Shown: positions 8,501 to 15,766, counted from the stretch's first letter. The stretch: DNA of 18,089 nucleotides from JAKVAV01 sp047633195 (GCA_047633195.1 JBLIEU010000046.1:1-18089), one strand, 5' to 3'. Numbers and translations are program-made. Notes: a model not told the origin generated them from the sequence alone.

Positions 8501-9031
8501 CTAAAGTGAAAAGCTCAATTGTCTATGAGCACCCTCAAGTACTAGGAGCTTTCTTTTAGTGGGAAGACCACCTGCGTATCCCACCAAACTAACGTCGCTG
8601 CCAATTATTCGGTGACATGGAATTAAGATGGATAGCGCATTGGCACCATTGGCAGAGGCCACCGCTCTAATGGCTTTGGCATTGCCTAGTTTTTTAGATA
8701 AATCGAGATAAGTGGCGGTTTTACCGAAAGGTATTTCTGTAAGCTCATTCCAAACCTTCTTTTGAAAATCACTACCCACTAATAATAATGGAATGGAGAA
8801 CTCTGCTCTTTCACCATCAAAATACTCTGCGAGCTCTATTTTGGCCTGTTCGATCACAGCGGAAGATCCTACTTTATACTCCCCGTTCAATCCTTAAGCT
8901 ATTCGCTGATCAATGGACGAGCGTATTTTGCGGTAACGCCAATCGCACAAACAAAGCAGATCTCCGTAAGAACAGAGAATTAGTTCTCCAAGGGGAGATT
9001 GGAATTCGCTAATGATTATGGAATCAGTCAA
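8501..9031 (-). pseudogene. ogt: Methylated-DNA--protein-cysteine methyltransferase (Ogt/MGMT) interrupted by an in-frame TAA
   Basis: Reading from TTG 9031, the frame encodes an MGMT N-terminal domain (SPLGELILCS at 12-21, then LCLCDWRYRKIRS at 26-38), meets TAA at codon 46 (8896-8894), and continues in the same frame as GLNGEY and the full catalytic domain: FQKKVW, IPFGKTATYLDLS, KAIRAVASANGANA, the active-site PCHR, then VGYAGGLPTKRKLL. The whole span is 177 codons, the usual family length. The part after the stop alone, 129 residues from TTG 8890, lacks the N-terminal domain. The product would transfer alkyl groups from O6-alkylguanine to its own cysteine. One base change (for example AAA to TAA) explains the interruption. 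A sequencing error or readthrough remain possible. No ATG start is visible. The 49 bp downstream lead to the T9SS gene on the same strand. Confidence 0.8.
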
Positions 9032-9074
9032 GCTTCTAGAATCAGAAAAGTCGAAAGTAAATAGGCTATTGCTT

Positions 9075-9082
9075 CAAAGCTA
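9075..9082 (-). promoter_or_regulatory. Candidate -7 element upstream of the ogt pseudogene
   Basis: Read on the minus strand, this is TAGCTTTG, an exact match to TAnnTTTG, lying 43 bp before the TTG at 9031. No TTTG appears at a normal -33 distance, so confidence is low. Confidence 0.22.
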
Positions 9083-9221
9083 AACATTGCTTTCCAAAGA
9101 AAAGTTTCATTGGAAATAGGTCGTCCTGAAAAGGAAGATGCCTAGGCAAAGCATATCTTGGATTAATCCCAAAACATGCAACCGTTTTCACTTAGGCGAA
9201 CTAGATTGCGTGATTAATGCT

Positions 9222-9256
9222 TTTGACAACAACCGTTAAAACAACCGATAAATATG
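9222..9256 (+). promoter_or_regulatory. Candidate promoter for the CarboxypepD_reg/TonB receptor pair
   Basis: TTTG at 9222-9225 is followed after 23 bp by TAAATATG at 9249-9256, one mismatch from TAnnTTTG. The spacing is at the long end of the range known for Flavobacterium promoters. The element overlaps the 12-bp tandem repeat at 9229-9252, which could be a regulator site. Transcription would start about 40 bp before the ATG at 9303. Confidence 0.33.
9229..9252 (+). repeat. Tandem 12-bp direct repeat in promoter region
   Basis: ACAACCGTTAAA (9229-9240) is followed immediately by ACAACCGATAAA (9241-9252), 11 of 12 bases identical. The core AACCGTT also occurs at 9180-9186 and 9283-9289. 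This is a plausible binding array for a transcription factor controlling the genes starting at 9303. No regulator is identified. Confidence 0.55.
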
Positions 9257-9288
9257 ATTCGTTTACAACTAAGTCAAGGCAAAACCGT

Positions 9289-9296
9289 TATTTTTG
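9289..9296 (+). promoter_or_regulatory. Second candidate -7 element immediately before the ATG at 9303
   Basis: TATTTTTG matches TAnnTTTG exactly but ends 6 bp before the ATG. If used, the transcript would be leaderless or nearly so. No good -33 TTTG is present (only TTTA near 9262), so this may be chance. Confidence 0.25.
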
Positions 9297-9302
9297 GTGC
9301 TT

Positions 9303-9962
9303 ATGCGTAAAAGTCATTTCGTCTTCTTTATTTCTTTACTCTTAATTCTCGCGGGTAGCTCTTCGCTAAACGCTCAAGATGGAGACGATGATCTCATCCA
9401 ATTTTCGGGTGTGGTCATTACGGGAGACAGCTTGAGTCCTGTTCCATTCACCAATGTCCTTATCGAAAACACGAACAAGGGAACAATGACCGATTACTAC
9501 GGATACTTTTCATTCGTTGCACAAAAAGGCGATTCGATTCTTTTCTCTTCCATCGGCTATGTGCGACGTCGATTTATTATTCCCGATACATTAACCACGA
9601 ATAGGTACTCATTGATCCAAATCCTCGATAAAGACACCATTACACTTAGAGAAACAGTGATCTATCCTTGGCCAACTCGGGAGCAGTTCAAGCAAGCCTT
9701 TTTGGCCATGGAAATTCCTGAAACTGATTTTGACCGCGCCCAACGAAATCTTTATCAGGTTGATATGATAGCTCGAATGGATGCTGCCATGCCAAGTGGA
9801 AGTGAGACTTTCAAGTACAGTATGCAACAGTATCAGCAACAAATCTATTACGCTGGTCAAGCGCCTCCCATCAATGTTTTGAACCCTGTAGCCTGGGCAC
9901 AATTTGTCCAAGCTTGGAAGCGCGGCGATTTTAAATCAGAACGAAAACGCGGAGGGCAATAA
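9303..9962 (+). CDS. Secreted small CarboxypepD_reg-like domain protein
   Basis: A 219-residue exported protein. I chose ATG 9303 (MRKSHFVFFIS...) over the in-frame TTG three codons upstream because it gives a normal signal peptide: basic n-region, hydrophobic core, cleavage near SLNAQ at about residue 24. Residues about 30-110 form a CarboxypepD_reg-like (Bacteroidota Ig-like beta) domain, with FSGVVITGDSLSPVPFTNV, the MTDYYGYFSF turn and SSIGYVRR. The remaining about 110 residues are Gln- and aromatic-rich (MQQYQQQIYYAG) and end in a basic tail (KSERKRGGQ), with no family I recognise. It precedes the TonB-dependent receptor by 34 bp on the same strand, and both proteins carry the same type of N-terminal domain. 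They probably form one transcription unit and may work together at the outer membrane (inference). Confidence 0.85.
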   Translation: MRKSHFVFFISLLLILAGSSSLNAQDGDDDLIQFSGVVITGDSLSPVPFTNVLIENTNKGTMTDYYGYFSFVAQKGDSILFSSIGYVRRRFIIPDTLTTNRYSLIQILDKDTITLRETVIYPWPTREQFKQAFLAMEIPETDFDRAQRNLYQVDMIARMDAAMPSGSETFKYSMQQYQQQIYYAGQAPPINVLNPVAWAQFVQAWKRGDFKSERKRGGQ

Positions 9963-9996
9963 AACTTCGCTCAATTCAGTTATGTTTGCGAATTGA

Positions 9997-12534
9997 TTGA
10001 ATCTACTTACTGCCTTGAATACCCGAATTTTATTAGGAACCGTTCTACTTTGCTTTTTTTCTCTTGCCTCATCGGCTCAAGATAAAGCGACGGTAAAAGG
10101 AAAAATTACCGATCGCGAAGGCAATGCTATTGAGTTTGCCAATGTTTATGTGCGAAGCCAAGGAGAGGGCACATTCACTGATCGCTATGGAAAATTCAAA
10201 ATCGAACTCACCCCAGGAGAAGGAATTTTACTGGAAACAACCCACACCTCCTTTTTAGGAAAAAAAGAAACGCTCAAGCTAACTGCAGAACAAACTCAAA
10301 TTGTCAACTTCAGACTTGAATACCGCGAGATTGAAGGTGTGGAGATCGTGGATGATCGCTCTCGAACTTCACCAATGGACAAGGTTCCGATTAAGGATAT
10401 CAAAATCTCCCCTACCGTTCAACAGGGAATTGAGAGCGTTTTGACATCACAGCTCGGTGTACGGATGAACAACGAACTAAGCTCTACTTACAGCGTTCGT
10501 GGTGGAAGCTACGCTGAGAACTTGGTTTATGTGAATGATATTGAAGTCTATCGCCCTTTCCTGGCAAGATCGGGAGAGCAAGAGGGCTTGAGTTTCCCCA
10601 ATCCCGATATGGTTGGAACTATCAACTTTAGTGCGGGTGGATTTGATGCACGCTACGGAGACCGCATGAGTTCAGTACTCGACATCCAATACAAAAAGCC
10701 TAAACGATTTGGAGGAAGCGTTATGGCGAGTTTGCTGGGTGGTTCTATTTCGCTCGAAAGTTCATCAAAAGACAGTCGCTTTACGCAAGTCTCAGGTGTG
10801 CGTTACTTCACCAATCAATACGTGTTGGGAACCCTCGATACTCAGGGTGATTACCAACCTGATTTTACCGATGTTCAAACATACTGGACGTACGACCTGA
10901 ATGAAAAATGGGAAGTACAGTTCTTGGGTAACTACTCCAACAACAACTACAAATTTGTTCCATCGACGCGTGAGACGCAATTTGGTAGTTTCAACGAAGC
11001 ACTTCGATTTACTGTATTCTTCGAGGGACAAGAGGTCACTTCATTTGAGACCTTCTTCGGGGCACTCTCCACCGAATACAAACCCAACAATTCAACCCGA
11101 TTAAAATTCACCGCATCGGCCTTCCGCACCTTTGAGAATGAGACATTCGATATATTTGGACAATACTTCTTGGACGAATTGGAAAGAGATTTAGGCGATG
11201 ACGAATTTGGTGATGTGGTTAGAAACAGAGGTGTCGGATCCAATTTGGAACATGCCCGAAACAGACTGGACGCGAAGGTGTATAGTTTCCAGCACCGCGG
11301 ATTTAAAACCATTGAAAACAAGTATCTTCAATGGGGTTTCACTTGGCGTGGTGAAGACATTACCGACAAGCTAAGCGAATGGAGCTACATTGACTCTGCG
11401 GGATATTCTGCCCCAATTAATCCTCGGAATGAAATCCTCCTAAACGATGTGATTAAAGGAAATAGCCGAATCACATCCAATCGATTGATGGGTTATGTGC
11501 AAAATAGCTGGGATTTGCTGCTCAACGATGAGAGTGAACTCACCGCCACCGCTGGAGTGAGAATCAATTATTGGGATTTCAATAACGAAACGGTAGTCAG
11601 TCCTCGAGGAACCGTTGCCTGGAAGCCCAAATGGAACAAACAAATTAACGACAGTACGAGTCTAACAAGGGATGTGGTTTTCAGGTTTAGCACGGGGTTT
11701 TATTACCAGCCTGCTTTTTACCGTGAGCTGAGAGAACTAGACGGAACCCTCAATCCAGACATACGCGCTCAGCGAGCCATTCATTATGTGCTTGGGGCAG
11801 ATGTGAACCTCCAGATTTGGAATCGCCCTTTTAAGTTTATTGTAGAAGCATATTACAAGGATTACGATTTCTTGGTACCATACGAAATTGACAACATCAG
11901 GCTTCGTTACTACGGCACCAATAATTCCGAGGGATATGCAGTAGGACTTGACACCAAGATTCATGGAGAATTTATTCCCGGTATTGAATCATGGGCCAGT
12001 CTCAGTTTCTTGAGAACGGAAGAAGATCTTTTGGACGATTTCTATTACGAGCTTTACAATAGCGACGGAGAAATCATTTCTCCAGGCTTTACCGAGAACA
12101 ATGTTGCTGTAGATACCATTACAAGATTTCCAGGTTTCATACCCCGCCCTACCGATCAGTTGGTCTTCTTCAGTATGTTTTTCCAGGATGAGATGCCAAG
12201 TATCCCGAGCTTTAAAGTTCACTTGAGCGTTCTCTTCGGGACGGGACTACCTTTCGGTCCACCTGACAATGAGCGCTACAAAGACACCGAGCGATACCGT
12301 GCTTACCGTCGTGTAGACATTGGTTTCTCAAAAGACCTGATGCCTAAAAATCCCACCAAGGGACTCTTTAAGGATTTCAAAAGTGCGGTGATCTCCCTCG
12401 AAGTTTGGAACTTGCTGGGAATAAACAATACCATCAGCTACAGCTGGATCCAAGAATCAAGTGGAAGGCAGTATGGTGTTCCCAATTTCTTGACCCAGAG
12501 AAGAGTAAACTTGAAGTTGGCGTTTAGTTTTTAA
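9997..12534 (+). CDS. TonB-dependent outer membrane receptor with N-terminal CarboxypepD_reg domain
   Basis: An 845-residue outer membrane receptor. A signal peptide (ending near SLASSAQ, residue 28) is followed by a CarboxypepD_reg-like domain (about 31-110, with GKITDREGNAIEFANVYV and FTDRYGKFKIEL), a plug domain (about 125-235, with STYSVRGGSYAENLVYVNDIEVYRP and NFSAGGFDARYGDRMSSVLDIQY) and a beta-barrel of alternating aromatic strands ending in a C-terminal Phe (LKLAFSF). The family imports large or scarce ligands using TonB energy. No SusD partner follows, so it is not a canonical SusCD pair, and the ligand is unknown. No ATG can serve as start: the upstream in-frame ATG at 9982 meets TGA. 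TTG at 9997 or TTG at 10015 are the candidates. The latter gives MNTRILLG, an equally good signal peptide start. Confidence 0.93.
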   Translation: MNLLTALNTRILLGTVLLCFFSLASSAQDKATVKGKITDREGNAIEFANVYVRSQGEGTFTDRYGKFKIELTPGEGILLETTHTSFLGKKETLKLTAEQTQIVNFRLEYREIEGVEIVDDRSRTSPMDKVPIKDIKISPTVQQGIESVLTSQLGVRMNNELSSTYSVRGGSYAENLVYVNDIEVYRPFLARSGEQEGLSFPNPDMVGTINFSAGGFDARYGDRMSSVLDIQYKKPKRFGGSVMASLLGGSISLESSSKDSRFTQVSGVRYFTNQYVLGTLDTQGDYQPDFTDVQTYWTYDLNEKWEVQFLGNYSNNNYKFVPSTRETQFGSFNEALRFTVFFEGQEVTSFETFFGALSTEYKPNNSTRLKFTASAFRTFENETFDIFGQYFLDELERDLGDDEFGDVVRNRGVGSNLEHARNRLDAKVYSFQHRGFKTIENKYLQWGFTWRGEDITDKLSEWSYIDSAGYSAPINPRNEILLNDVIKGNSRITSNRLMGYVQNSWDLLLNDESELTATAGVRINYWDFNNETVVSPRGTVAWKPKWNKQINDSTSLTRDVVFRFSTGFYYQPAFYRELRELDGTLNPDIRAQRAIHYVLGADVNLQIWNRPFKFIVEAYYKDYDFLVPYEIDNIRLRYYGTNNSEGYAVGLDTKIHGEFIPGIESWASLSFLRTEEDLLDDFYYELYNSDGEIISPGFTENNVAVDTITRFPGFIPRPTDQLVFFSMFFQDEMPSIPSFKVHLSVLFGTGLPFGPPDNERYKDTERYRAYRRVDIGFSKDLMPKNPTKGLFKDFKSAVISLEVWNLLGINNTISYSWIQESSGRQYGVPNFLTQRRVNLKLAFSF

Positions 12535-12886
12535 GTGGGTATTGGGTACGGAGCATTGGGTATTGAGACTTTAAGTCAGGTTTGAGTCTGGGATTTGCGA
12601 ATAAGGGGTGTTGGCTGTTGGCGAAAAAAATCAAAGCTTAAATCTTACCGCAGAGCCCACGAAGAAGGCACAAAGATCGCTGAGAAGCTTTTGTGTAGTT
12701 AATCGTGGGAATAGAAGTAAACCTGACCTTTTCAAGACAAATTCTCCTGCCTTCGGCTTGATTTTCGATTGACATGCTTCGCACACCCTTATCGACCTTG
12801 GTGGCTAGCTGGGTCAAATTGAGCCCTTAGCAAAAAAAACAAAACTCATACTTCACCGCCCACAGCTAAAAGCTAACGGCCAATTG
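12535..12886. other. Gene-free interval with degenerate intergenic repeats
   Basis: These 352 bp between the TonB receptor and rocD contain no convincing coding sequence. GGGTATTG occurs twice, 21 bp apart (12537-12544 and 12558-12565). GTTGGC is repeated in 12609-12622. A CACAGAG-type element lies at 12645-12688. A segment at 12864-12885 (AGCTAAAAGCTAACGGCCAA) reads on the other strand as a TTGGCCGTTAGC relative of the GTTGGC motif. The mix resembles the degenerate repeats common in Bacteroidota intergenic DNA. I see no clear intrinsic terminator or RNA gene. Confidence 0.6.
12645..12688 (+). repeat. CACAGAG-type dispersed intergenic repeat, copy A
   Basis: TTACCGCAGAGCCCACGAAG begins this copy and is followed by AAGGCACAAAG. 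It shares the pattern C-n-CAGAG-n-n-CAC-(n)-GAAGAAGG with the copy at 15767-15791 and is related to the paired copies at 16516-16639. All lie outside genes. Confidence 0.5.
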
Positions 12887-14173
12887 CTACCGACTAAAAC
12901 CCAATATCGTCTTCCGAATAATCCCCACACAATCCATCATTTGATCTTCAGTCATAACGAGCGGTGGAGCAAAACGAATGATATTTCCGTGAGTCGGCTT
13001 CGCCAAGAGACCGTTTTCGGCAAGACCGAGACAAATTCTCCAAGCCGTGTCGCTATCCTCCGTATCATTGATTAGAACAGCGTTGAGCAAACCCTTACCT
13101 CTAACAGAGTTGACCAGATTAGACTCTTCAGCTAGTTTTGTCATTTCTGCACGGAAGATTTTCCCAAGACGCCGAGCGTTTTGTGCCAGCCTCTCCTCGT
13201 CCACCACTTCGAGTGCAGCAATAGCAACAGCGCAGGCAAGCGGATTTCCTCCAAACGTAGATCCATGAGACCCTGGAGTGAATACGTGCATAATATCGTC
13301 ATTGGCCAAAACCGCCGAAACAGGATAAACTCCTCCCGAGATGGCTTTACCCAAAATAAGCACATCAGGCTTTGCGAAAGTTTCTTGACGCTCGCAATTC
13401 CCCTGGCAGGTGCAGTCTCCACAAACAGCTAACAGACTTCCTGTGCGGGCTATTCCCGTTTGAACCTCATCGGCGATGAATAGCACGTTGTGCTCCCGAC
13501 AGAGTTCCGCTGCTTTCAATAAGTAATCGTGATCAGGGGTAAAAACACCCGCTTCTCCTTGAATGGGTTCCACCAAGAATCCGGCGATGTTCTTGTCATC
13601 TCGAAGGGCTTCTTTTAGTGCGTTAATATCGTTGTAAGGAATTCTGATAAATCCATCTTCAACATAAGGTCCAAAACTCCCTCGAGCAACAGGATCATTA
13701 CTAAATGATATAATCGTGGTTGTTCTTCCGTGGAAGTTCCCGTCGCAAACAATGATCTTAGCCGTGTTTTCGTCGAGCTTCTTTACTTCATGAGCCCATT
13801 TTCGTGCAAGCTTGATAGCTGTTTCTACAGCTTCAGCTCCAGAGTTCATGGGTAGAACTTTCTCGAAACCGAAGTACTCGGTAACGAACTTGGAGTATTC
13901 TCCCAGCTTGTCGCTGTGAAAAGCTCTAGATGTTAAGGTTAATTTTTTAGCTTGTTCGGTGAGCGCTCCAATAATGTGCGGATGGCAATGGCCTTGATTT
14001 ACTGCCGAGTAGGCAGATAAAAAATCGTAGTACCTTTTTCCTTCGACATCAGTTAGGAAAACTCCCTCGCCACTTTCCAAAACAACGGGCAATGGATGGT
14101 AATTATGTGCTCCATACTTGTTTTCCATTTCAATGGAAACTGCGCTCTTTGTTTTGTTCTCTACCGTTTGCAT
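12887..14173 (-). CDS. rocD: Ornithine--oxo-acid (ornithine delta-) aminotransferase
   Basis: A 428-residue class III PLP aminotransferase that converts ornithine and 2-oxoglutarate to glutamate semialdehyde and glutamate, linking arginine and proline metabolism in the cytosol. ATG 14173 is preferred to the in-frame TTG at 14215 because it gives the usual short N-terminus before KYGAHNYHPLPVVL. Numbered from that Met, landmarks are AYSAVNQGHCHP (about 54-65), PMNSGAEAVETAIKLARKW (108-126), GNFHGRTT (145-152), ADEVQTGIARTG (234-245, with the PLP-contacting Asp), LGKAISGG with the Schiff-base Lys at about 276, and STFGGNPLA. An unusual insert just before the Lys holds four cysteines (about C251, C254, C256, C260). 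It is divergent from rlmD. The assignment is firm. The role of the cysteines is not known. Confidence 0.95.
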   Translation of the reverse strand: MQTVENKTKSAVSIEMENKYGAHNYHPLPVVLESGEGVFLTDVEGKRYYDFLSAYSAVNQGHCHPHIIGALTEQAKKLTLTSRAFHSDKLGEYSKFVTEYFGFEKVLPMNSGAEAVETAIKLARKWAHEVKKLDENTAKIIVCDGNFHGRTTTIISFSNDPVARGSFGPYVEDGFIRIPYNDINALKEALRDDKNIAGFLVEPIQGEAGVFTPDHDYLLKAAELCREHNVLFIADEVQTGIARTGSLLAVCGDCTCQGNCERQETFAKPDVLILGKAISGGVYPVSAVLANDDIMHVFTPGSHGSTFGGNPLACAVAIAALEVVDEERLAQNARRLGKIFRAEMTKLAEESNLVNSVRGKGLLNAVLINDTEDSDTAWRICLGLAENGLLAKPTHGNIIRFAPPLVMTEDQMMDCVGIIRKTILGFSR

Positions 14174-14244
14174 ACCGCTGTTTTTAAGTGTTCGAGTTGA
14201 TTTTGTAAAGGTCAATTAAAAAGACAGATCCGCCAAATAATCCG

Positions 14245-14265
14245 TTCATTTGCCCCTCAAATGAA
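14245..14265. promoter_or_regulatory. Perfect 8-bp inverted repeat spanning the rlmD start codon
   Basis: TTCATTTG (14245-14252) and CAAATGAA (14258-14265) are exact reverse complements separated by CCCCT. The ATG of the RlmD homologue (14261-14263) lies inside the right arm. In RNA this would fold into a short hairpin hiding the start codon. In DNA it could be an operator in the short divergent gap to rocD. Confidence 0.5.
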
Positions 14266-15697
14266 AGCACATCAATTCAAAAGAGGTGAAGACATCAAAG
14301 TCACCATCACCAAGATGGCCTTCGGTGGCCGAGGAATAGCGAAGATCGAAACGGAAGAAGGCGAAATAGTTGCCTTCGTTCCCAACGCCATAACAGGCCA
14401 AAAAGTAAGGTGTCGGATTGCCAAGGTTCGAAAACGCCATTTGGAAACGAAGCTCATGGAAGTATTGGAGCGCGCTCCTTCCGAAGTTGAGATTCCTTAC
14501 CAACCCATATCAGGAGCTCCTTTCGCCACCTTGCCTATCGAAATTCAAGAAGAAACCAAAAAGGAAACGACCATTGACTTGCTCCAGCGAATTGGCAAGG
14601 TCGAGAATGCCGCAGATCTATTTGACGAGTTTATCTCCTCTCCTCTTCATTGGCACTACCGCAATAAGATGGAATACAGCTTCGCAGCGATTCGCTACGA
14701 TCTGAGAGAAAAAACTGATGTCGATGATTTTGCGCTTGGCTTCAAGCACCGAGGTACTTGGTGGATGGTTGAGAACCTTGATAAAGACAGTGGCCTCTTT
14801 GACGAGGAAATGGAGAATGGACTCAAAAAAATCAGAGGGTACTGCGAAAATACGGGACTAGCTGCTTGGCACCATCCAAAGAAGGAAGGATTTTTTCGAT
14901 TCCTTACGGTAAGGAAGAGCCATACAGATAATGGTCTTATTCTCAATTTGGTCACTTCCTCAAAAGGACTTGAGAAGTTTGACTTAGAAGATTTCTCCAA
15001 ATTTCTGCAAGACCTTTTTGGCAATAGATTGCAGGGATTCTTGCACACGGTAAACGACGACATTGGCGATCGGGTGCAGCCACTCGAGGGTGAGAGCGAC
15101 TTAATTTTCGGAAAGGACTTTATCAAAGAGACACTCAGTGGATTGACCTTTAAAATCCAGATGGAGAGTTTTTTCCAGACCAATCCTCGTGCAGCGGAGC
15201 GGCTTTACGCCAAGGCCATTGAATACCTCTCTGAAGAAACAGAACGGAAAGGTTTGATCCTAGACTTGTTTTGCGGAACGGGAACGATTGGACAAATGGT
15301 TGGGTCAAAACTCACCGAAGCGAAAATTCTAGGGGTTGATATCGTCGAGAAAGCAATCGAAGATGCCAAGCGTTCTGCTGAAGAAAATGGAGTCCCTAAC
15401 GTAGAATTTCATGCGTCTGATGTCGGTAAGTTCTTGCTTCACCACCCTGAATACCAAGGGAAGATTGACGCAGTCGTGCTGGACCCACCGAGAGGTGGAA
15501 TCGCTCCCAAAGCACTCGTAAGAACGATTGAACTCGGTGCTGACACTATTGTGTATATCTCCTGCAATCCCTCCACCTTGGCTAGGGATACAGAGGTTTT
15601 ACAAGGATCTGGTTATCACTTGAAGAAATTCGCTTTGGTCGATCAGTTTCCCCATACGGGCCATGTGGAGGCTGTTGCACTTTTTAAAAAGAACTAG
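14261..15697 (+). CDS. rlmD: 23S rRNA (uracil-C5)-methyltransferase, RlmD/RumA (TrmA) family
   Basis: A 478-residue SAM-dependent RNA m5U methyltransferase. An N-terminal TRAM domain (about 9-68) precedes the central RNA-binding region and a Rossmann methyltransferase domain. SAM motif I is DLFCGTGTIG (335-344). DPPRGG is at 408-413, the catalytic SCNP has C435, and the general base is the Glu of HTGHVE (E470). The catalytic set is complete. Family members make m5U in 23S rRNA (positions 747 or 1939 in E. coli) or tRNA position 54. The exact target here is not fixed by sequence. Unlike E. coli RumA, the region after the TRAM domain (about 78-100, PYQPISGAPFATLPIEIQEE) has no cysteine ligands for a 4Fe-4S cluster. 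The ATG start lies in an inverted repeat. It stands alone, divergent from rocD. Confidence 0.92.
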   Translation: MKAHQFKRGEDIKVTITKMAFGGRGIAKIETEEGEIVAFVPNAITGQKVRCRIAKVRKRHLETKLMEVLERAPSEVEIPYQPISGAPFATLPIEIQEETKKETTIDLLQRIGKVENAADLFDEFISSPLHWHYRNKMEYSFAAIRYDLREKTDVDDFALGFKHRGTWWMVENLDKDSGLFDEEMENGLKKIRGYCENTGLAAWHHPKKEGFFRFLTVRKSHTDNGLILNLVTSSKGLEKFDLEDFSKFLQDLFGNRLQGFLHTVNDDIGDRVQPLEGESDLIFGKDFIKETLSGLTFKIQMESFFQTNPRAAERLYAKAIEYLSEETERKGLILDLFCGTGTIGQMVGSKLTEAKILGVDIVEKAIEDAKRSAEENGVPNVEFHASDVGKFLLHHPEYQGKIDAVVLDPPRGGIAPKALVRTIELGADTIVYISCNPSTLARDTEVLQGSGYHLKKFALVDQFPHTGHVEAVALFKKN

Positions 15698-15766
15698 ACC
15701 TCTCCGTTTGAATAGTGAGCCATTTGTATTAGAGATAACGGCTTAAAGGTGCTTGACGTTTTAAAA

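Noticed and set aside
8501..8890. Short 129-residue MGMT gene starting at TTG 8890 taken as intact
   Set aside because: It lacks the family's N-terminal domain, which is present upstream in the same frame just beyond a TAA, so the full span is better read as one interrupted gene.
9294..9302. TTG 9294 as start of the CarboxypepD_reg protein
   Set aside because: The ATG at 9303 gives a standard signal peptide. The TTG adds three residues and overlaps a -7-like element.
12811..12838. GGGTCAAATTGAGCCC followed by an A-run as an intrinsic terminator
   Set aside because: The stem has only three solid pairs, and the A-run is on the wrong side for rocD and the wrong base for a plus-strand terminator.
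14174..14215. N-terminal extension of rocD from TTG 14215
   Set aside because: The extra 14 residues have no family counterpart, and ATG 14173 gives the expected N-terminus.
14695..15183. 162-codon minus-strand open frame within rlmD
   Set aside because: It is Ser/Lys-rich with no recognisable motif and is fully antisense to a conserved methyltransferase. It is a frame shadow.
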